From the NCBI GenBank assembly GCA_036426205.1, contig CM071571.1:108969257-109033256 (forward strand): 64,000 bases of DNA, given 5' to 3'. The position numbers were made by a program, and so were the translations under genes. This stretch comes from Ascaphus truei. Taxonomy: Eukaryota > Chordata > Amphibia > Anura > Ascaphidae. Shown here piece by piece: positions 11,016-23,159 of this stretch (within the stretch, counting starts at the first letter, position 1; every line of letters begins with the position of its first letter). The notes below the pieces were generated by a model that worked only from the letters and a program-made list of their open reading frames with translations, was not told where the DNA came from and did no database searches.

Positions 11016-13652
11016 ATACAGGTACATACAATAAAGAATGTCTCAGTGTCTATATTAACTTTATTAAAACAATTAGTCAAGTCCGTTATTTACTATTCCA
11101 TGTTTGTGTGCGTCACAATATGAGAAGCTTGTTCATAAAGATTCATTCATGTTATGAAAATATGTTTGGCATTTATATTTATGTCAGCTCAGACCTTTCA
11201 TTTTCCTTCGGACACTTGAAGAAAATTGAGGTGAAGTTAAAGAAATTGGGCACTGCAAACTGTAATACGGGTCTCATGTAACCCCATACTTGCAAATGCA
11301 CTAGATATTGGAGGTACAATCAAGGTTAAATCAATCGTCTATATTTAATTATCTGTATTACGTTTAATGTTTCTGTATAAGATGTATGAAATATCCTTGG
11401 AACTAGTTTGAAAAGCCTGGTAGCAGGAAGTGCAATACAAAATGTCATATACAGCTTCTCTTAGACCCCCAGGCCTAGAAGGGAAACCACAGTACTGTAC
11501 TTCCAAAGTTGAGTCCGTGATCTACACAGAGTAATTTTTACAGAAAATAATACTGGTGGCCTTTGTTTTTTCATTAATAGTCCTCTGCAATAGAAATCTT
11601 CTGGATTATTTCAGACATGATCACGATAAAGATATATAAAGTAAAGACAATGTGTAAGTCTCATCTGCTTTAGATGAACAGTATTCATTTTCTTTATACA
11701 TTTTCATTTGTTTTTAATATTTTAATGACATTATCAGGATACTGTAATTGATCAAATGGCACGAGCAGTGTGGTTTTAAACAACAATTTCTTGTGTATCT
11801 GATATATTAGTCTCATTCAGTTACATCCGGAAGTAAATCTGGTAATTTAATGCTAGCTTAAACAACCTTAACAGAGAGCAGTTTTCTCTTTGCATTCCAT
11901 TAGTTACATCCTTTACAATGTTTTAGTTGATTTAAAGTATGTTTTACATTTACCCTTACTCAACAGCCAAAAGATCATACAGTGTGCTGTAGTCTACTTG
12001 TTTAGGCCAGCTGCACGATGAATTCCAAGAAAATCTTGGAATTGAATCTTAAAACACATTAGTGAAAGGCATTCAAGTTACAGAGCTGACTTGTCTAGTT
12101 GGAATTAGCTTGAAGTTTTCACCTTTGAGTTAAGTTTTTTTGTGTTTACCATTCCAATGCCACATCCTACGCGCATTGTAATGTTGGTGGTCTCTGTGCA
12201 TCATCACAGAACCTTTATCTTTGATTCCATTGGCAGGGATTGTCTGTTCAATCTTTCTCCATTCATTGAGTTCATAGTCTTGTATTACAGTATGTCTTTA
12301 TTACATTCCAAGACAGGCTTTCATCCACCACAACGTTTCATAATAAGCATATTTAAGCATGGACTAGAATTACATCTTCAATGGGGCATAGATATGGAGT
12401 GATTAAAAATCTACTGAAGTTTTTAGCTAACATAACACTAGTAGGCAATTTGAAAACATGCCTGCAACCATTTGTAAAAGCTGATTCAATTAGTTGATTT
12501 ATTTTATTTTCTATAGTCTTGCAGATATTCTAATAAATATACACTTAAAAAAAATAGATTTACTTTCTTACATGATTTAATCAAGTCAGTGGAAAATACA
12601 CAATGCATATTTGGGGTCAATTGTACAGTGTATACCAGTACTTATTTTTTTTTACCACACTATGGCCCATGTCTAATAAGCAGTCTTCTGCCATAAGACA
12701 CCTTCCAATTCAGGAAGACACCTTACCGCCCTCCCAACACTACAGTATAAGACATCTTTTGATTGATTTGATTTAAATGGGCCTTATGGCAGTAGACTAT
12801 TTTTGGGGATCTTAAAAGACCAAGAGGATACCATAAAAGTTTGAGAGAATATGTATATGCACTGAGATGTTTAACAGCAAATTATTTCATTGTTCCTAAT
12901 CATCTCCAATATAAAATATGACTTTATGTTGTATATGTGTTGCTTTGATATTCATGTAATGTACTTGAAGGAAGATCCCTGTATTTAGCTCGGTCTAACT
13001 GGTTTGCCCATATTCACCTTATACTATTTCTTCTTTCCTTTATTGACTTTGTATGGCCAAAACCGTAAATGGTTGTTGTATTTTAAATAAGGTTGATTTG
13101 TAAATGTTGCATTATCTACCAAAAAAAACAAAGAGTATATTAGATTCAACTATTTGAACCAATGTTTTATCTTCCTCTTTTTGTGACTGTGAAATGTTAA
13201 CCTTTTGTAGTTTGAGAAAAGTTTAGTACAGGGATATATATTTTGTGTTTGACATTTGTTTTAAGTGCAATGAGAAAAAAAGGACATTATACAAGATATA
13301 TGCGCTGAAGTTTTACAAAAGATAAAATATAAATGTATATATATATATATACACACAACATCATTGTCTGCTTTGTATTTAATTATGAACTGTGATTTGT
13401 ACTTCTTCCTTGGAAATTGCAAGTTTTTTAGATGACGTGCTGAAGAAATCATGGGGAAAGTACTGTTCTAAAAATGGTGTTATTGGAATATAAACAGCAC
13501 AAACAAATGGAACAAAATACACAAAAACCTTTTTAATGAGGAGTGGGATTGATTCATATTATAAGATATGATCCGTTCCATATTTGAGTTGGAAGGCCAG
13601 GTACACCCTAAAAAATAGTTAGGTGGCTTTAAATGTCTACAATTTTACTTAC
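11016..13652. other. Intergenic or distal 3' UTR DNA, AT-rich
   Basis: No convincing gene is present. A MITE at about 12660-12810 is listed separately, and (TA)n lies at 13335-13352. The stretch 12880-13250 has poly(A)-signal-like AAATAAGG near 13090 and could be the end of a long PPM1H 3' UTR, but the sequence alone does not decide this. Confidence 0.4.
12660..12815. mobile_element. Hairpin MITE (TAATAAGCAGTCTTCTGCC family)
   Basis: ATGGCCCATGTCTAATAAGC on the left and a GGGCCTTATGGCAGTAGAC block on the right are imperfectly inverted. Relatives start near 1667 (TTTACTAAGCAGTGAC) and 59471 (TTTAGTAAGCAGTCTTCTCC). Confidence 0.45.
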
Positions 13653-14739
13653 TGTGGCCAGGTCTCCCTTCTGGGCTTTCCCTCGGCTCCCCCTTACCTC
13701 CGTTGCTGCTGTGGTTGGTGCAGGATGCCGCCGGAGGTTGCGGATGGACCGCTGTAGACAGGGAGGTATAGGGAGGATGTGTCAGGGGCGACCGGGTCAC
13801 CAGAGATCCGCGGCGGCTCCCTTTTTCAGGGCGCCGCCATGTTGTTGGTAGTCGCGCATGCGCATTGGTTCTCGTGCATGCACAGTGGCACCTGAGATCG
13901 CGGCAGTCATTTTAGCCCACGCATGCGGAGTATGATCCATAGCAGCGGCCATTACAGGGAAAGGTTCCGTGCAGGAACTACATGTCCCATTAGTCTTAGG
14001 GGGCTGGTACCATGTGGCCCATAGCAGCAAATACGGCGCCTGGATTCTCCTGCCAGAAGATAGATACATTTGGCGCGCTCAGACCTCACGCTTCAGTCGG
14101 AGCTGGGACAAGGAGAGGGTAGGGTGTCTGTGGCTCCTGCACTAGGCCATAGACCCCAGCTAAGCCCCGACTCCCCTGTAAAGTTTGTGGCTGCTACAGG
14201 GACAGGCCCTTAGACAAGGATCTCATTAGTGTCAGGGACACAGCAAAGGATGCCAGGCAGCAGATGCGGCCTGGGGTCTGGGACCAGACCACCAACACAT
14301 AGAGACTATTAAGGTGGGACCCACCAGCTTAATACCACATATTGGGTGGGTTGACTTCTGTGGACACCGGGTGGTTAGGTGCCATGGGGCACCTCAGTAC
14401 TTTGGGGATATCCCATCAGTGTGTGGATGCTGGGTTGGAGGGAACTGTGGAGTTACGGCCGTGCATGGTTTAGTTGGTATGGGTGTTATATCGTTATCCC
14501 TATCATCATATGCATGCAGTAAACTGTTATCTATATCAGTGTGTGTGTGTTTCTTGCATTGGGTCCTGGGATAGGGTTGTCCAACATAGTTAGGATCCTG
14601 CCCAGGTAGAGGCGCTGTCACCAGAGGGATCATGTACACTCCAGGCGGCGGAGGTTCAGGCCTCCTGTGAGCCACAGGTAAAGCACCACACACACAGTAG
14701 CCGCCATATCTCCCAGAGGGTGGGGGAAACTGTGCTACA
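13653..14739 (+). mobile_element. Solo Gypsy LTR with TTAC target duplication
   Basis: This 1,087-bp sequence begins TGTGGCCAGGTCTCCC and ends GGGTGGGGGAAACTGTGCTACA. It is flanked by TTAC on both sides (13649-13652 and 14740-14743). The termini match those of the LTRs of the full-length Gypsy element at 27256-35581, and the AGGTAGAGGCGCTG block near 14606 is shared too. No internal coding region accompanies it, so it is a solo LTR formed by LTR-LTR recombination. Confidence 0.8.
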
Positions 14740-14743
14740 TTAC

Positions 14744-15420
14744 CAATGACCTTTTTAACATCATACTTACATCATGCAAAACTCACAACTTTTAGTATAA
14801 AAAATAAAGCTAAAATTATATGCTTTGTACACAAAAAAGACGAAGTGTGTTAAGGCAATTGAAAAGCGAAATTGGTTGAAATAGCATTATTTTAATTTCA
14901 CTCATTTTAATGTTAGTATTTCAAGGTTTTTGCACCATGTGCATTAGCTTTAAATTTGGGGAGTATCTATTGGAGAAATCAGGCAGGATTTACATGACAC
15001 ACAGATTATAATGAAATTATATGTTCCTCTTTACAGTACGTCAATTTTTCAATTCAATTAAACAATTCATATTCGGCATTAATATTACATTTACTTATTT
15101 AATACATATAAAGTAGCTGGGAGCACAAATGATATCATTTGTCAAAACAGGCATGGCTTTGGATTGATAAATAGAGTCTTAGATGTTCAGGACTCAGGGA
15201 GCGCAGATTATATAACACAAAAAATTAAAAGAGCACAATATGGTGTGGTACAGTATGTCTGAACACCAAGGTAGATTTGTGGGTAATGATAGAGAATATA
15301 CTCACATATTCCCCCGATATAGGCATATCCCAAATCAGTGGCAAGGTATCCTGCTGGTAGTCTTATGGGAGAGGGCCTTTCCAAAGAGAACCAGAAAAGA
15401 CTGAATAGTGCAGACTGTAA
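14744..15420. other. AT-rich intergenic DNA
   Basis: No gene, terminal repeat or other structure was recognised in this stretch. Confidence 0.5.
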
Positions 15421-15423
15421 AAC

Positions 15424-15776
15424 CTATTTTTTTATGCAATATAAAAGGTAAAATTCAACACTCACATTGTGTTCAAATATAAAAAGCATGGGTGTCAGAG
15501 TGAAAGTGTTGTCCTGTTGGGACTCCTGATGAAACCGCCAGTGGTGAAACACGTAGAGTGTGATCAGTGCCAAACGAGAGAGAGGACACCGTCGCTGTGG
15601 ACACAAGCATCCGGGCAGCTAACCCGGAAGTGCGGGAACACGTCAGAGAGACGCCGCGATCGCGAGGGAGGAGGCGATGAGAGCGCGATCTCCCAACCGG
15701 TCAACACTTTCGCTCTGACATCCATGAATTTTAACACAATGTGTGTGTTGAATTTTACCTTTTATATTGCATAAAA
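15424..15776. mobile_element. MITE with about 80-bp terminal inverted repeats
   Basis: The left arm runs from TATTTTTTTATGCAATATAA through AACACTCACATTGTGTT to TCAGAGTGAAAGTGTTG. The right arm (about 15698-15776) is its complement, ending TATTGCATAAAAAATA. The interior is GC-rich and carries the motif CTGATGAAACC...GAAAC at 15526-15562. ORFs on both strands are by-products of the inverted repeat. Confidence 0.7.
15526..15562 (+). other. CTGATGAA-hairpin-GAAAC motif (hammerhead-like)
   Basis: CTGATGA (15526-15532) is followed by an ACC/GGT stem and GAAAC (15546-15550), then ACACGTAGAGTGTG, which can fold as a short hairpin. The site lies centrally inside a MITE. Confidence 0.4.
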
Positions 15777-16640
15777 AATAGTTTCAAGGCCATTTGCAAT
15801 ATTGCATCTTTATGAATAGCACGGGAATATGCAAGTTCACGAGTTTGCCTTTTTTTTTTTGCATATCACACAGAATTGCAAAGCCAGGCTAACTGCACTT
15901 AAAAATGCTGTTTTCTCACCATTTGGGTATGCGGTAACTGTTTAATGAATGTAGTGAGATGCTCTTCAGTGAGAAAAAGACCCTCCATTGACCCCAAGAA
16001 GGGTCATAAGCCTATGATGAAGTGAAAAATAAAATGTGCTTATAGCACTAATGCAATAATTAATCATTAGTGTAACTTAAACACTAACAGTGAATACCAA
16101 TAAATCTTATACGATAGTCTGCCAGGAAAAAAATGACCAATCAAATAAAACACAGCACAAAAACAAAAGATAATCCAGCGCCTGAAATAAGTCCAAACAG
16201 CAGATAAATAAATCTGATCATATGAAATGTCCAGTCCTGTTGACCCGGGGGCCTTCAGGTGTGTCTTGAGTGAATTTTTCTTTGAGAACACTGCACTTTA
16301 AGTTCACTATTTCACTTTCAGTTCAAAGTTTGCACCCATGTAATAATTATCTATTACTTTATTTGTTAAATAGTATGTTTTATAGTTGATCACTCCCTAT
16401 CCCTACCATCTTCCTATAACGAGTGTCCTGGATCATTTCCAGACACTCAACCAAAACCTTTGGGAAACTGGGGACCAAGTTAATTTGGTTCGCTGGACAC
16501 CCCCTTTACGGTGTCCATGATACCAGTCGGGTCCCAAAGGCAAGAGTGCCAAGTCGGTCCCTCCCCTCTGCCCTTTTCCTACCCTTTCCCTCACCTACCT
16601 GGAGGAGTGGTCCGTTCTCTCCTAGATGCCAGAGCGAGTT
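15777..16640. other. Intergenic DNA with unassigned repeats
   Basis: No gene was recognised. CTTCAGTGAGAAAAAGACC and GAAGGGTCATAAGCC near 15960-16010 look like part of a dispersed element. The stretch 16428-16560 holds GTGTCCTGGATCATTTCCAG and the related GTGTCCATGATACC, probably another repeat. Confidence 0.4.
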
Positions 16641-17233
16641 CGATCCAACAACCTGCAAAGAAGAATCTTAGGTAAAGAACAGTACGCACAACGCAGTTCT
16701 CACTACAATGGTAAAAGACAACTACACAACAAATTCATAATGGAGACAACCATAATTTCCCAAACGTTAAGGGACTGAACAGCCCAGGGAAACGACGGGT
16801 GGCAATAGATCATGCACCATTACAGTGCACCCAATTAAGCCTAGACAGACCTGGAGCAAACTGGAAACTAAACAAATCAGTTTTGAAAATCCCAGAAGTC
16901 GCCCAAATAAATATCAAAATAGACCAATACTTTAGGTTTAATAGAGGGACGGTAGACTCTCATTCGAGTCTTTGGGAGGCACACAAAGCTACCCTAAGAG
17001 GAACGTTGATCAGTATTGCAGCCAGAAGAAAGAGAAAGGAATGCGAACATCTTGCTGCTACAGACCAAACTGAATGACATTGAAAAAAACATAAATAAGA
17101 CAACAGTCCAACCACCCTTAAGCAAATCAAAGATATTAAAATTGAATTGAACTTACTCCTAACTTCCCAGGCGGGTAATTCATTAAATTGGTCATGAAGG
17201 TAATTTTTTGAGAAAGCGAACAGGCCAGATACC

Positions 17234-17869
17234 ATGCTAGTAAATAAATTAAGGAATAAACTCCCAAATTATAATATTCAGGCCATTACACTGAAATCAG
17301 GAGCCCACACAGCAAATCCAAAATGGATTGTAGAAGAATTTAAAAAATATTATGAGGACCTCTATAATGGGGAGAAAGTGGCACACAACCCCAATACAAA
17401 AAGAGCTTTGCGGGATTTTCTAGCAAGCTATAACATACCAAGACTGGAAGATTGGGAACAAGAGCTACTGGGGAAGAAATTTACTATGGAAGAAATCACT
17501 CAAGTGATCAAAAACTTGAAATCATCTAAAGCCCCTTTCCCAAACGGTTTTTCAGGTCTGTACTATAAAAAACACATTAAGTTATTTGCCCCATACCTGC
17601 TCCGAATGTTTAACGCAGTACTGGCAGGGGCCTCTTTCCCAAAACACATGCTCCAGGCGTCTATATCACTAACCTATAAACAAGGAAAGGATCCCCTTGA
17701 ATGTAAGAGCTATAGACCAATCTCTCTTATAAACACAAATATCAAAATATACTCCAAATTAATTGCCAACAGGTTAAGTCATATTCTACCTAGATTAATA
17801 CACCCAGATCAAGTCGGTTTTATAAAGGATCGGCAGGCAGCTGATAACACCGACGAATCATTGATCTGA
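17234..17869 (+). pseudogene. LINE ORF2 fragment: RT fingers/palm N-terminal part
   Basis: This 211-codon open frame inside the LINE carries the linker between endonuclease and reverse transcriptase (FTMEEITQVIKNLKSSKAP) and RT motifs 0-2 (PISLINTNIKIYSK, LIHPDQVGFIKD). In L1 proteins the KAPGPDG motif follows the linker; here it reads KAPFPNG, so the central G-P-D is altered. The frame ends in a stop inside the RT domain, so the product would lack the catalytic aspartates. Confidence 0.75.
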
Positions 17870-17998
17870 TAGAAATAGCCAATTCAAAACAAGTACAAGT
17901 TATGGTATAAAGTATAGATGCAGAAAAGGCCTTTGATAGGGTTGACTGGGCATATCTAAAAGCCACGCGGAGCATTTGGTTTTGTTGAAAAGATAACA

Positions 17999-18349
17999 AT
18001 GGCAATTCTATCTCTATACACAGGCCCAGCGGCTAGGTTCATACACCAGGGCTTCTCTTCAAATCCATTTTTGATTAAGTGTGGCACGAGACAGGGTTGT
18101 CCCCTCTGGCCTCTCCTCTTTGCCCTCTGTATGGAACCACTAGCGTCTCAAATCCGTTTTAACCCAGATATCTCGGGACTTAATTTCAACAACCAAACAC
18201 ACAAAATCGCTCTATATGCAGATGATGTCTTCCTGGTTCTATCGAAACCCCTCACTTCACTTCCAAATCTATTCAACTTGTTAGGTAAATTTAACAAAAT
18301 TTCAGGCTTTAAAATTAACCAATCCAAATCAGAAGCGTTAATTATATAA
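17999..18349 (+). pseudogene. LINE ORF2 fragment: RT catalytic part
   Basis: This 116-codon frame continues the same reverse transcriptase after a break. It includes GTRQGCPLWPLLFALCMEPL and the catalytic YADD block (ALYADDVFLVLSKPL), then GFKINQSKSEA. It stops well before the end of an intact ORF2. Residues GxxQGCPLSP are nearly canonical, with W for S. Confidence 0.75.
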
Positions 18350-19886
18350 ATCTACCAAAAACAACCGAAAAACTCATAGCGCTCAATTTCAATTTGCAAC
18401 ATAATGCTCTCATAACTGGGAGTATATATTACCAAAGGATTATAACTCTATATATATAAGGCAAATTTCCCTAAGATAATTCAGTCCTTAAGGGAGGATA
18501 TTAGATGATGGTTCAAATTCAACATATCTTGGATTGGCAACATTTATAGTGTAAAAATTATCCTCCTCCCATGTATATTATATTTATTCCAAACATTAAC
18601 AGTGCTACTGAGACTGAAAGAAATAATCTCACTTCAGTCTGCAATCTCCAAATGGGGAGGCAAAAACGCAAGAGTTAGAAAACAAACCCTTCTGAAACAA
18701 AAAGCAGAAAGCGGACTGGCGGTACCTTGCCTGATATCGTATTATAAAGGGGCTCAATAATGCCAAATCTCTCAATGGCAGACTAACCCAGAATTGAAAA
18801 GATGGGTAGCATTGGAGAGTGAAGTTTGCCCCCATTGGAGTTATACAACCTAATTTGGAGCCCAAAAATAGCCAGGAAAGCTATAAACTCGCCGTTATGT
18901 TCAATGACCAATTCTCTATCAATTTGGGAGGCAACTAAATTTAAATGCGGTTTAACTACTAAAAATAGACTGATGACCCCATTGTGTGGAAACCCAAACT
19001 TTGCTCCTGGTATGGATAGTGTCAACTTTTGAATTTGGAAAAAAAAAGTGGTATGAATATACTTAGAGATCTGGAGGGTAATAACAAAATTAAATAATTT
19101 GAACAAATTAAATCTGACAAAGATATCCCTCAATCGGAGTTTTATAGATACCTCCAGATCAGGGCTTTCTATAACAAACACAACCCCCACCCCCCATTGA
19201 CTACATTCGAAAAGCTCTGTCTTATAGGGACTGACACACACGGACTCACATCGCAAATGTATAAGGAAGTAGTCGGTTCTAGCCCTAAAGTGACCCAAAA
19301 ATTAGGATATACAGTATGACGAAATGGGAAGCTGTCTTAGGAGAGGTCTTAGAAATGGACGAATGGACCCAGATTGTTACGGCAGCTTTTTGGCCTCACA
19401 ATCCCCCTAGAGCAGTGGCTCTTTTTCCTAAACAGATCAGTACAGGGCCTAGCCAAAGTAGAACTTAAACTAGTTGCTCATTTCGCAACAGCAACGAGGT
19501 GCGAGATCGCAGCATTATGGAAACAAAATGAGATTCCTTCAATCCCCAAAATTCAGAACAGAATTTGGTTTGTGTGCCAGATGGAAAAATCGACGAGCTT
19601 GGTCAACGACACTGGCGAAAATTTTCTACAAATCTGGACGCCATGGTTGGCCCAGACAGATATCTCAGGGGTTGAGATATCCACAATACCGCTTTGATAG
19701 TTCTAGATGCATTCTCCTCTAATGATGATGTGAAGCAAATCACTTCAAACCTCCATGGACCTACAGGAGGCAGAACTAGCCCTGTCCTACACAGGATTAG
19801 CTGACATATTTCTTCAATTAAACACATACTGGAGAACAAGTCAAAGGAAAATATCACGAGGAGAGAGCGGACCCTTCCCCCCTCTT

Positions 19887-19887
<1 letters not shown>

Positions 19888-19918
<31 letters not shown>

Positions 19919-19919
19919 T
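19888..19919. repeat. Poly(C) tract in LINE 3' region
   Basis: A C homopolymer of about 30 bp near the LINE 3' end. Its exact length is unreliable in any assembly. Confidence 0.8.
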
Positions 19920-20087
19920 TTCCCGTTTCCCTTCAAGTTACATTTTTGATTGTTTCTTTTCTTTTCTTTTTTTTCCTTTCTTGCGGATTAAGATGTTGTA
20001 TATGTTAGATATTGGTACTTTCGTGACAACAATGGTTGTATGCTGTATTCCTGCCATGTTTTGAAAACCAATAAAAATCTAAGTTAT

Positions 20088-20089
20088 AA

Positions 20090-20122
<33 letters not shown>
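20088..20122. repeat. (TA)n microsatellite at the LINE tail
   Basis: Alternating TA follows directly after the LINE 3' end. Confidence 0.8.
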
Positions 20123-20124
<2 letters not shown>

Positions 20125-20749
20125 GGCCCAATCCACCCTAATTTACCTCCATACATATGGGAGACCAGGACTATCACACCAGGGATCAATTCACCAGACA
20201 AACACAGAGTTTATCAAATTAATTTATTGGAAAAATAAATATTCACAAGTATTTATAGTAAATCAACACATGCACTTACAACTGGGAAACTGGGGTTACC
20301 CTATAGATCTGGGTGCAGGGACATCCCTGAATAGATTTTTCCTGTTCTTTCTTCCTGCTGTGTCCTCTGCAGCTTCTCTCAGTTACTCACAGCTTCTTCC
20401 CAGCTGCCAAAACTAAAGAGCTCTGAACTCACAGCTAAAGCCGAGATGATATTATCTGATCTAGCAATGGATCTCCCTTCCCCCAGGTGTTTGCAATATG
20501 ACCCAGACCCTGATTGTTGAGTGGAAATGCAACAACAAACACAGTTATAAAGAGTTACTTGGAAAGATCACAGACCCCTTTTCAACATTTCAGCTGAACA
20601 TAACATTAACCACTGGTTCCTGAAGTGCAAGGGCTTACAATACAGATATATATAGAAACATAATACAGATGTAATACTGACAGGCAGGGCAGGGGTAATG
20701 GCAGGCTTGACCATTATTAAAAACAGTCACATTTACCCCTACCATCACA
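20123..20749 (-). mobile_element. Putative minus-strand LTR
   Basis: Read from 20749 on the minus strand it starts TGTGATGGTAGGGGTAAATG. About 140 nt before its other end it has CCAATAAATTAATTTG, a plausible poly(A) signal, followed by a GT-rich stretch, in the order U3-R-U5. It contains no coding motif. The end near 20123 lacks a clear CA and target duplication, so boundaries and identity are uncertain. Confidence 0.4.
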
Positions 20750-21296
20750 ATATATATTACGTTTTTTACAGGTTTTTGTTTTCTGCGGTTTACTGGGATA
20801 GTTACTGGTGAAATTATTGGTATTACTTTCCAGTTTTTACAGGGTATTTATATGACCATCCAATAGGAAGTCACAACACATGATATTGAAGCTTCCTATT
20901 GGCACAATATCAGCAGCCATTTTGTTTCGCCTGGGGAAGATGTAAACTGAGTAACGTCACCGGTAAGTATCTCGGGAACCAGGTTCCCACTCTGTAAGAT
21001 GTGGGCTATAAAAAAAAGAGGAACTGGTCTTTTAATTAACAAATATAAATATATGCCTGTTGCATATTTTGGAAGCAAGGAGTGGCCAAGCACCTACCTA
21101 AACACTTTGCAACATTTACATCCTCACTAACTTCTAACATTTATCTAGGGGCCTTACAAGGATTAACCCTCTAACCTCCAACAACAGGGACCAATCACAT
21201 TTAAGTACATACTAAATGTAGGAAAAGAGCATTGTTCGCTAAAAACGTCAGTAGAAGGATGTTGCACGAGCAGCAGAGAAATGTACCACACTTATT
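20750..21296. other. Intergenic DNA, no gene seen
   Basis: CCAATAGGAAGTCACAACAC and CTTCCTATTGG near 20860-20900 form a small inverted repeat resembling the centre of 10191-10640. Nothing else was recognised. Confidence 0.4.
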
Positions 21297-22986
21297 TATA
21301 CAACAAAAGACAAAGAAGTCCCAATGCTACATCCAATATGACAAAATATTATGTTATAGTCATTAGTTAATCCTTTGGACAAAGCGTTATAAGCCAGCAA
21401 CCATGTCAAGATAACCCTTCGTGCGAGTCATTCTCTACCGGCAAATGTTCTCTTTACAGTACCTCTCTGATGGAGGAAGAAGTCCATCAATATACTGGTG
21501 TAGCCAGGTGTCCCCTTAGATTCCCTGGTCACCCGGTTTCACCCCCTTACCTCCGCTGCTGTAGGGGGTATTGCAGGTAGGGCGACGGGCTTCGCTGCGG
21601 CTCCCTTCGCCATTGTTAGTTGCGCGCACACTCCCGGAAGTTCATGCATGTGCAGAGGACAGTCGGCGGCCATTAAGAGTCGCGCTGGCGCAGGACACTA
21701 TGCGCACGCAGCCCCAATGCAGTATAGTCCTCGCGGGGACTACAAGCCCCATAGTGCTAAGGGACTGAGTACCACCTGATGCCAGAGAGCCAATTAGACG
21801 GCTGATTCCCCTGGAAAGGGAAAGGAATGAGTATTACATGCTGGGACAGGAAGGGGCAGTCAGGATCCGGACAGAGATGGTGCAGGTAGTGTCCAGGGAG
21901 CAGTGCTCTCATGGACTAGGCCAGATGCCCCAAGGTTCCAGTTAGATCCCCTGACTCCCAGTAGATAGTGTGTGTAATGAGTGCTGTTGGGAAAGGCCTC
22001 AGATAGGGACCCTTTCACTGTAGCAATAGTGTGAGATATGCTGCAGGACATTGCCTGAAAAAAGTGCAGCCTGTTGCAGAGGAGCCTGCCCAGACTGCTT
22101 GACAGAGACTATTTACAGGGGTACACTCCAACCGGGAGACCCCTCCAGAGGCATCCGCCTAAGGATCCACCCGGGAGAGGAGCAGCAGATTGCAGCACGG
22201 AACCACGCTGTTGATCTCCATTGTTGTCCTGGTCTGGACTGAGACCATGGAGGTATTAACAAGTGCACCAACGGGTCCCAACACACAGGGAAACGCGCTA
22301 TCCCACGCACACTCTTTGGGGAGGGACTTGCTTGTGGACACTCAGGGGTTAAGTGCCCAGGCACTCCAGTACTTTTGGGTTTCCAACCGGGAGGTGTTAT
22401 TGTGGGGTGCTAATCTGCTAGCTATGTTATGATGATGATGCATGAATAAGGTGAGTTCAGTAAATACCATTTATATAAAGGTGTGTATTATTGTGTATAT
22501 CGGTTCCGGTGAGGGGCTTCTCCCACTATGCTGGGATCCCCCGCCGGTGGAGGCGCTGCATAAGACAATAAGTATACCCCAGGCTCCCAGTATGGTAGGC
22601 GCAGGTCCTAAGTAGTCCTAAGCCTACAGGTTTAAGAGCAGCATCAGTAGCTTCTGTGTTCAGGGGGAAACAGTGCTACACTGGTAATTCACAAGTATAT
22701 AACAGGACCTGTGAATTGAAGTGTGATGAATTAGCTTAAAACCAAGGAGTAGGGGGTCATAAAACCTCCCTAGAGTTGTTTCCAACCAACATTTAAAAAC
22801 ACAGAGAGGTCAAGAGAACATTTGCAGGCAGAAAGGGTTAACCTTGACATGCTTACTTGCTTATAAGGCTTTGGCCAAAGGATGAACTAATGACCCTTAC
22901 TTATAAGAAGAACAACTGATTGTATTTAACTTAATCATTTGTCATAATGGATGTATCAGTTGGGCTTCTTCGTCTTTTGTTGTATA
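21297..22986. mobile_element. Palindromic MITE split by a solo LTR
   Basis: The left arm (21297-21498) starts TATACAACAAAAGACAAAGA. The right arm (22685-22986) ends as its complement, TCTTCGTCTTTTGTTGTATA. Inner blocks also pair, including AGTTAATCCTTTGGAC with GGCCAAAGGATGAACT, and GGCAAATGTTCTCTTTAC with the AGAGAACATTTGCAGGC block. It is the same family as the near-perfect palindrome at 58881-59186 and the piece at 63835-63985. Confidence 0.65.
21499..22680 (+). mobile_element. Solo Gypsy LTR with CTGG target duplication
   Basis: This 1,182-bp sequence starts TGTAGCCAGGTGTCCCC and ends GGGGGAAACAGTGCTACA. CTGG flanks it on both sides (21495-21498 and 22681-22684). It shares the GGTGGAGGCGCTGCA block (22545 on) and terminal sequence with the full-length element's LTRs. 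No internal region is present. It sits within the loop region of a palindromic MITE. Confidence 0.85.
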
Positions 22987-23037
22987 ATACCGTATGACAT
23001 ATTGGGTCACTCACTACCCAACAGCACTCCTACTGAT

Positions 23038-23051
23038 ACATAGATATTATA

Positions 23052-23095
<44 letters not shown>

Positions 23096-23122
23096 AATAG
23101 TATATATATATATATATATATT
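23038..23122. repeat. (TA)n microsatellite
   Basis: Two long TA runs are separated by TTTATATAAATAG. Confidence 0.85.
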
Positions 23123-23159
23123 TGTATACACCTATAAATATTGTGACACAACAAAATAT

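Larger units (their letters stand above)
16640..20095 (+). mobile_element. L1-like LINE, 5'-truncated and internally deleted
   Basis: Pieces of a single L1-like ORF2 run in order. The start of an AP endonuclease domain, FPNVKGLNSPGKRR (16757-16798), is joined in frame to its end, VAIDHAP (16799 on), so most of the domain is deleted. The reverse transcriptase follows, with YRPISLINTNIKIYSK and IHPDQVGFIKDRQ in 17234-17869. After a frame break the frame resumes with GTRQGCPL and the catalytic YADD in 17999-18349. A degraded C-terminal region with WEAVLGEVLEMDEW lies near 19324. A C-rich tract, AATAAAAATC and a TA-rich tail close the copy near 20095. Multiple stops and frameshifts make it inactive. 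Assignment to the L1/Tx1 group is by motif recognition. Confidence 0.8.

Noticed and set aside
13633..14693. Several 70-100-codon frames on both strands
   Set aside because: All fall inside the TTAC-flanked solo LTR and show no domain.
18783..19298. 171-codon minus-strand frame
   Set aside because: Antisense shadow of the LINE ORF2 C-terminal region.
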